This document shows positions 25,301 to 26,438 of a stretch of 26,438 nucleotides of DNA, one piece after another. This DNA is from a virus. Within the stretch, counting starts at the first letter, position 1, and every line of letters begins with the position of its first letter. The position numbers were made by a program, and so were the translations under genes. The stretch is taken from IMG/VR virus record IMGVR_UViG_3300031659_000075, positions 1 through 26,438 of that record, one strand, 5' to 3'. The notes beneath the pieces were generated by a model. It did no database searches. It saw only the letters and a program-made list of their open reading frames with translations, and was not told the DNA's origin.

Positions 25301-26121
25301 CCTCACCATTACCTCCGGCTGGTGGCGGTGTCAGCACAGGTGGTCGCAGTGGTGGACTGCCAGTAGGTGGTGCTTGGAGTGGTACTAGTAGTGCTGCATT
25401 TAAGAAGGCTCAAGCCAATCAACTGAATCCTAATTTCAATCCAAATAGAGTCGGTGGTAATCCCGATAATATGATGCCATCCGATAGCAGTAATTTCAAC
25501 ATTGGTTCGTCATCCATTAATCAACTGATGAGTAATCGTATCAAGGGAGTTATGGATTTCAATAATGATAGTATGTTAGGTGGTGGATTTAGTGTTCTCG
25601 GACAGTCTAAGCCTGCTGCCGCACCACGAAATAATGATGGTATTGAAGGGCTTGATTCTTTCATATCACCTTCTTCGGGTGATGCTATCATGGGTGAGGA
25701 AGGTATGGTATTCGCAGGTTCTGTTGATGGTGCGGCTTCTCACTGTGCTTTTACTATCACTGCTCGTATACCACCTAATGTTAGCAGCAATTCAATTAGA
25801 ATATCAAGTCGTGTTACAATGGCAGCGTCAGTCGGTAATGGTGTGATATACACCACAGTTGAAGTAGTTGGGACAGGTGTTCAATATGAACAAAGTACAA
25901 CAGTGAGTAGCACAGATAATTCAGTGGTGCTTTTTACTGGGGCTGTTGATGGTGCTGATGTTAGCAGCAATACTCTAAAGATAACTATTGAGAGAGAAGC
26001 AGGTGCTTCGCCCGACACTGCTCAGTATGGGTCGGTAACATTGAATAACATATCTGTTGCATCGGACACCCGTTCAGTATCGGGACAATCCGAATCAAGT
26101 TCTTTCTCCTACTCGGAATGA
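19327..26121 (+). CDS. Giant tail-tip / baseplate hub protein (2264 aa), multidomain
   Basis: This gene follows the tape measure and probably forms most of the tail tip: hub, distal tail and host-contact domains in one chain. The GTG at 19327 has AGGTGA-N5 upstream; the in-frame GTG at 19318 lies within that site. Residues 79-144 carry the small beta module (LLLVDATGFPASGSATIDGD, LIGVTGLNTWH). Residues about 315-480 are lectin-like beta-sandwich. Residues about 490-600 resemble a hub domain (MSLTLIDDDAKLKLL, RPIWRGSLTSLSY). Residues near 1205 and 1440 hold HDLQAGNIITIEG and PHGLVDGDIVTII modules. Residues about 1600-1660 resemble the second hub half (IEALAVAKQEYEKAKLAPLS). The Gly/Ser-rich linker at about 1979-2015 leads to a C-terminal domain with a degenerate internal repeat. 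No enzyme motif is seen. Confidence 0.75.
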   Translation: MRTVDKRFTFWMTGYYDDFIGARALPDDSNTPITEWKSSSTHHGNPINGWATLNPRYTYAWCERGTSVPTIQYLASNYSWTNGDYSPTTTYLLLVDATGFPASGSATIDGDTFSWTSVNLGANKLIGVTGLNTWHKRGDGVKILTRFNNAALTMANMFNHNLGIHEWLTYDANRRQAGEYEGTAQLQFPDSHTNANRQKYDGGTGILGEPYTTTDPVEGYLLFGYAHNSVSRYYAAIGNNDSTFGRAPSYSPNYNAGSDALEPEAGIPTGVSAPITSVNTHLAGVYSGEVLYNDVLTNGSPKAFLHPIQSPSGKPFLVTEVYHTPATYTPVLSFDGSLNSKGDGDVFTIRIHCAAVDVAAARIKLQIGCEGTAMTSTVAGETGYSNSAITLVITPSAFLEATTWNPPTLDSIWDDYDFVIDYTAYTYDLYKNGVTVLSGAALAIKTDGTPFTPADMYGWEIDAIECDKKAVVLIDRVSLMRPLTDHPDGSDMPVATSFNNTSGINKSSNMSLTLIDDDAKLKLLAFFNKSSYADWDLLMFRDNTNRPIWRGSLTSLSYAQDANSRTPTIVLSATDYFGNLDHQIPNWELGESGDADSTKAVAYNRSEAQNNLNTYYFGVNALTTANATLGYNEVENNAFIPHSDSRMRNRSAHPIQMYTGEDSIGPNTPYTDWDSAITAGYATSDADNRVLHSRWMEDIKESLWFKHQFGNIASATQTTTLVNDFTVGDASITVHDNLNWLGNAPITWASEGVIELVDNDGQVDSGVYSAVGTPSTISGVKCQWFYEVEDGQGNATGEWFPMLLIPNASVVTATMNNKIVTIRNVYFLGTSARMQPFVGQHKLQVTTLHHNGYTYCYLASAITGYRPRYSTDPAVGTFAPLTTTAGSGHNPFSSWPSIVRFIATVNSAAFTFMDYGGTALTLPSTNFFQRDHIAGTTVNLRTISDDYKHIWVLWADMRNDGGANADSSYRRKKFGIMSPYSNSYQLSLVYADQQDEEGNNQGFVDLALGEDVEMWEMDATAEPITGGAWSALTGGSNTEALSKYHNWEDKAGSFIILDASKFFNLNTYANGGRTGQASGGRKEVGDYLVETEGFPVLIDNYWVRAPTGPYNLDESGGWNTNYKYLNNKSTQLKNKINAGDKIMQVTGDVIILPTSGGVVGQIISREKEKIFHYYTDTEIIPSTGLVFQNHVASTGLVRITTQAASQPVHDLQAGNIITIEGSATTPDLDGTWEIEYMYGSAVVIDSGSTTGIAATTTTPAAIISAPYSFKIKALRDLGEKHPTTSVAGQWDGRGYGAGANNADYLMRNGTLSGASSVTIDINPDNTGSYKDALVYSSLANVFPMRLLMQVNGFFENEGSVTHNESDKIRVTWLDALTSNWLVQTSLYGMPDLASTPLTGDMTTSSKSVTEPVRGGYLANTTISTGSSVTIITGDASRVTTPHGLVDGDIVTIIENSQLSGGSNDKYRTDYAISNSLPTQFDIVKSGATATNSDGFWRRAGTVDTFGSITDCRSSSLLGIFTAVQAGSGISSEYSVRSVFSWLMGRDSRPELRPTYGNGMVFNRDNLTISNLSTESAAQVSNVRLFYAGGVSYVDYPSASLGSRPRWEIIEVPSITNKIEALAVAKQEYEKAKLAPLSLSASVTRFSNGNAYNGLGDAMLYNARYGYIADQSRTIPRSYSLFTGPAYVEDKAWAWNSMWGGNLFSGMQNALDGRDGGATYVAGAVTHDTNYFWYGANSIANALQVVHIPQGMPKTSEKTAGVGRINADGNLRVVIAIDEGVDNNTSYDNMRFRIYLLDYDWSDYDFTSTLASHSTITVDSNGYYEIPIPSTYWTGTSAERMVVSVNYDYLKSLARQRCGSGNINWNANDIDGITSFSSYNSDSIFPLGCRKFTKADYWDLRAEWYAPRLHITDDVNFVPATTLKYTDASLELDNEDMSIRSISWGISGRAVESLSLGLERDVSRAAKTFRSYILPAAGRDGGTGSGTGGGSSTSPLPPAGGGVSTGGRSGGLPVGGAWSGTSSAAFKKAQANQLNPNFNPNRVGGNPDNMMPSDSSNFNIGSSSINQLMSNRIKGVMDFNNDSMLGGGFSVLGQSKPAAAPRNNDGIEGLDSFISPSSGDAIMGEEGMVFAGSVDGAASHCAFTITARIPPNVSSNSIRISSRVTMAASVGNGVIYTTVEVVGTGVQYEQSTTVSSTDNSVVLFTGAVDGADVSSNTLKITIEREAGASPDTAQYGSVTLNNISVASDTRSVSGQSESSSFSYSE

Positions 26122-26438
26122 GTAGGGTAGTGTTCACGCAGGGCTAGTATAGCCTTAGCCTTGACTCTCCCTATGCCCTCAATGTTCATCAGCATACGCT
26201 GACTAGTCCTTGACCGTAGTATGCGTGGTAACGAGCCGTATTCAGTGAGTAGGTCATGTGCTATTTTCTCAGTAATCCCCTCAATACTACATAGTGTCTT
26301 TAGTCGGGGGTCAATATCGCGATTGCTTTTTACTGCAAGTTCCTTTGGTGGTGCGGTAGGTAGTTTCCTTATCCTCAAATTGTGATGGACAGCAGCCAAC
26401 CAATCAACCATTTCATCCATTGATGATACTTCCATGTA
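26109..26438 (-). CDS. XPF/Hef-family (ERCC4-type) nuclease, C-terminal part with helix-hairpin-helix pair (truncated by window edge)
   Basis: The frame is open to the right edge (first visible codon TAC), so the N-terminus lies outside. What is seen is 109 residues ending at a TAG (26109-26111 on the complement). The first part, MDEMVDWLAAVHHNLRI, fits the last helix of an ERCC4 nuclease domain. It is followed by a Pro-rich linker and two helix-hairpin-helix motifs, LCSIEGITEKIAHDLLTEYG and LMNIEGIGRVKAKAILALRE, arranged as in the DNA-binding tail of archaeal XPF/Hef. Such enzymes cut flap and fork structures during replication or repair. It is transcribed toward the hub gene and overlaps its end by 13 bases, so it belongs to a different, probably early, operon. 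The catalytic motif (ERK-x3-D) is not in the window. Confidence 0.75.
   Translation of the reverse strand, partial: YMEVSSMDEMVDWLAAVHHNLRIRKLPTAPPKELAVKSNRDIDPRLKTLCSIEGITEKIAHDLLTEYGSLPRILRSRTSQRMLMNIEGIGRVKAKAILALREHYPTHSE

Noticed and set aside
24290-25846. Several short plus-strand ORFs in other frames of the hub gene
   Set aside because: All lie within a continuous 2264-codon frame and lack ribosome-binding sites or recognisable domains.
26100-26135. Bidirectional terminator between hub and nuclease genes
   Set aside because: The coding regions overlap, and neither a hairpin nor a T-run of useful length was seen.
1-26438. tRNA genes, CRISPR arrays, insertion sequences, attachment sites
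   Set aside because: I looked for cloverleaf-like segments, regular repeats with spacers, transposase motifs and long terminal repeats and found none. Intergenic space is too short for most of them.

Overview
The window is the structural-gene block of a head-tail (caudovirus) genome with a siphovirus-like plan, most likely a virus of a marine archaeon. It encodes one major tail tube protein, no contractile sheath, and a 1306-residue tape measure. Archaea are favoured because most genes use a GGTGA-type ribosome-binding site five bases before the start codon, because the gene at the right edge looks like the C-terminus of an archaeal/eukaryotic XPF/Hef-family (ERCC4-type) nuclease, and because one membrane protein carries a GC-NPDADNY-DDGSC motif of a kind common in marine planktonic proteins. 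A virus of Marine Group II Euryarchaeota (Poseidoniales; the magrovirus type) is my best guess, but nothing seen here proves the host.

Layout, left to right on the + strand. 1-2704: large terminase (5' end outside the window), a 39-residue membrane peptide, and the portal. 2734-6527: a membrane-anchored Cys-containing protein of unknown role, a prohead protease fused to a scaffold-like tail with a probable internal start for free scaffold, a small decoration protein, and the HK97-fold major capsid protein. 6540-7269: two small head-completion/connector candidates. 7276-10305: a 1009-residue fibre-like protein. 10316-11092: four tiny genes, three of them with a membrane segment. 11098-13289: a second connector, an HK97 gp10-like neck protein, and a tail terminator carrying an N-terminal lectin-like domain. 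13339-15374: tail tube, a Lys-rich small protein, and a pair of tail assembly chaperone ORFs joined by a candidate -1 slippery site. 15392-26121: tape measure and a 2264-residue tail-tip/hub protein. 26109-26438, minus strand: the nuclease C-terminus, convergent with the hub gene and overlapping its end.

The plus-strand genes are almost contiguous, often overlapping or separated by a few bases, so they probably form one or a few late operons. Only two short gaps (1079-1128 and 13290-13338) hold TATA-like sequence. There is no stretch above 300 bases without a gene, and I saw no tRNA, rRNA, CRISPR array or insertion sequence.

The most striking whole-window signal is compositional. Reading the + strand, I found no copy of the palindromes GATC, TCGA, AGCT or ACGT, where about 100 of each would be expected by chance, while CATG, CTAG, GTAC, GGCC, GCGC and CGCG all occur. 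This suggests strong selection by host restriction. The other points of most interest are the nested scaffold start, the C CCT TTG frameshift site, a small beta-rich module repeated in three different virion genes, and the unexplained membrane and lectin-like proteins inside the head-tail block.
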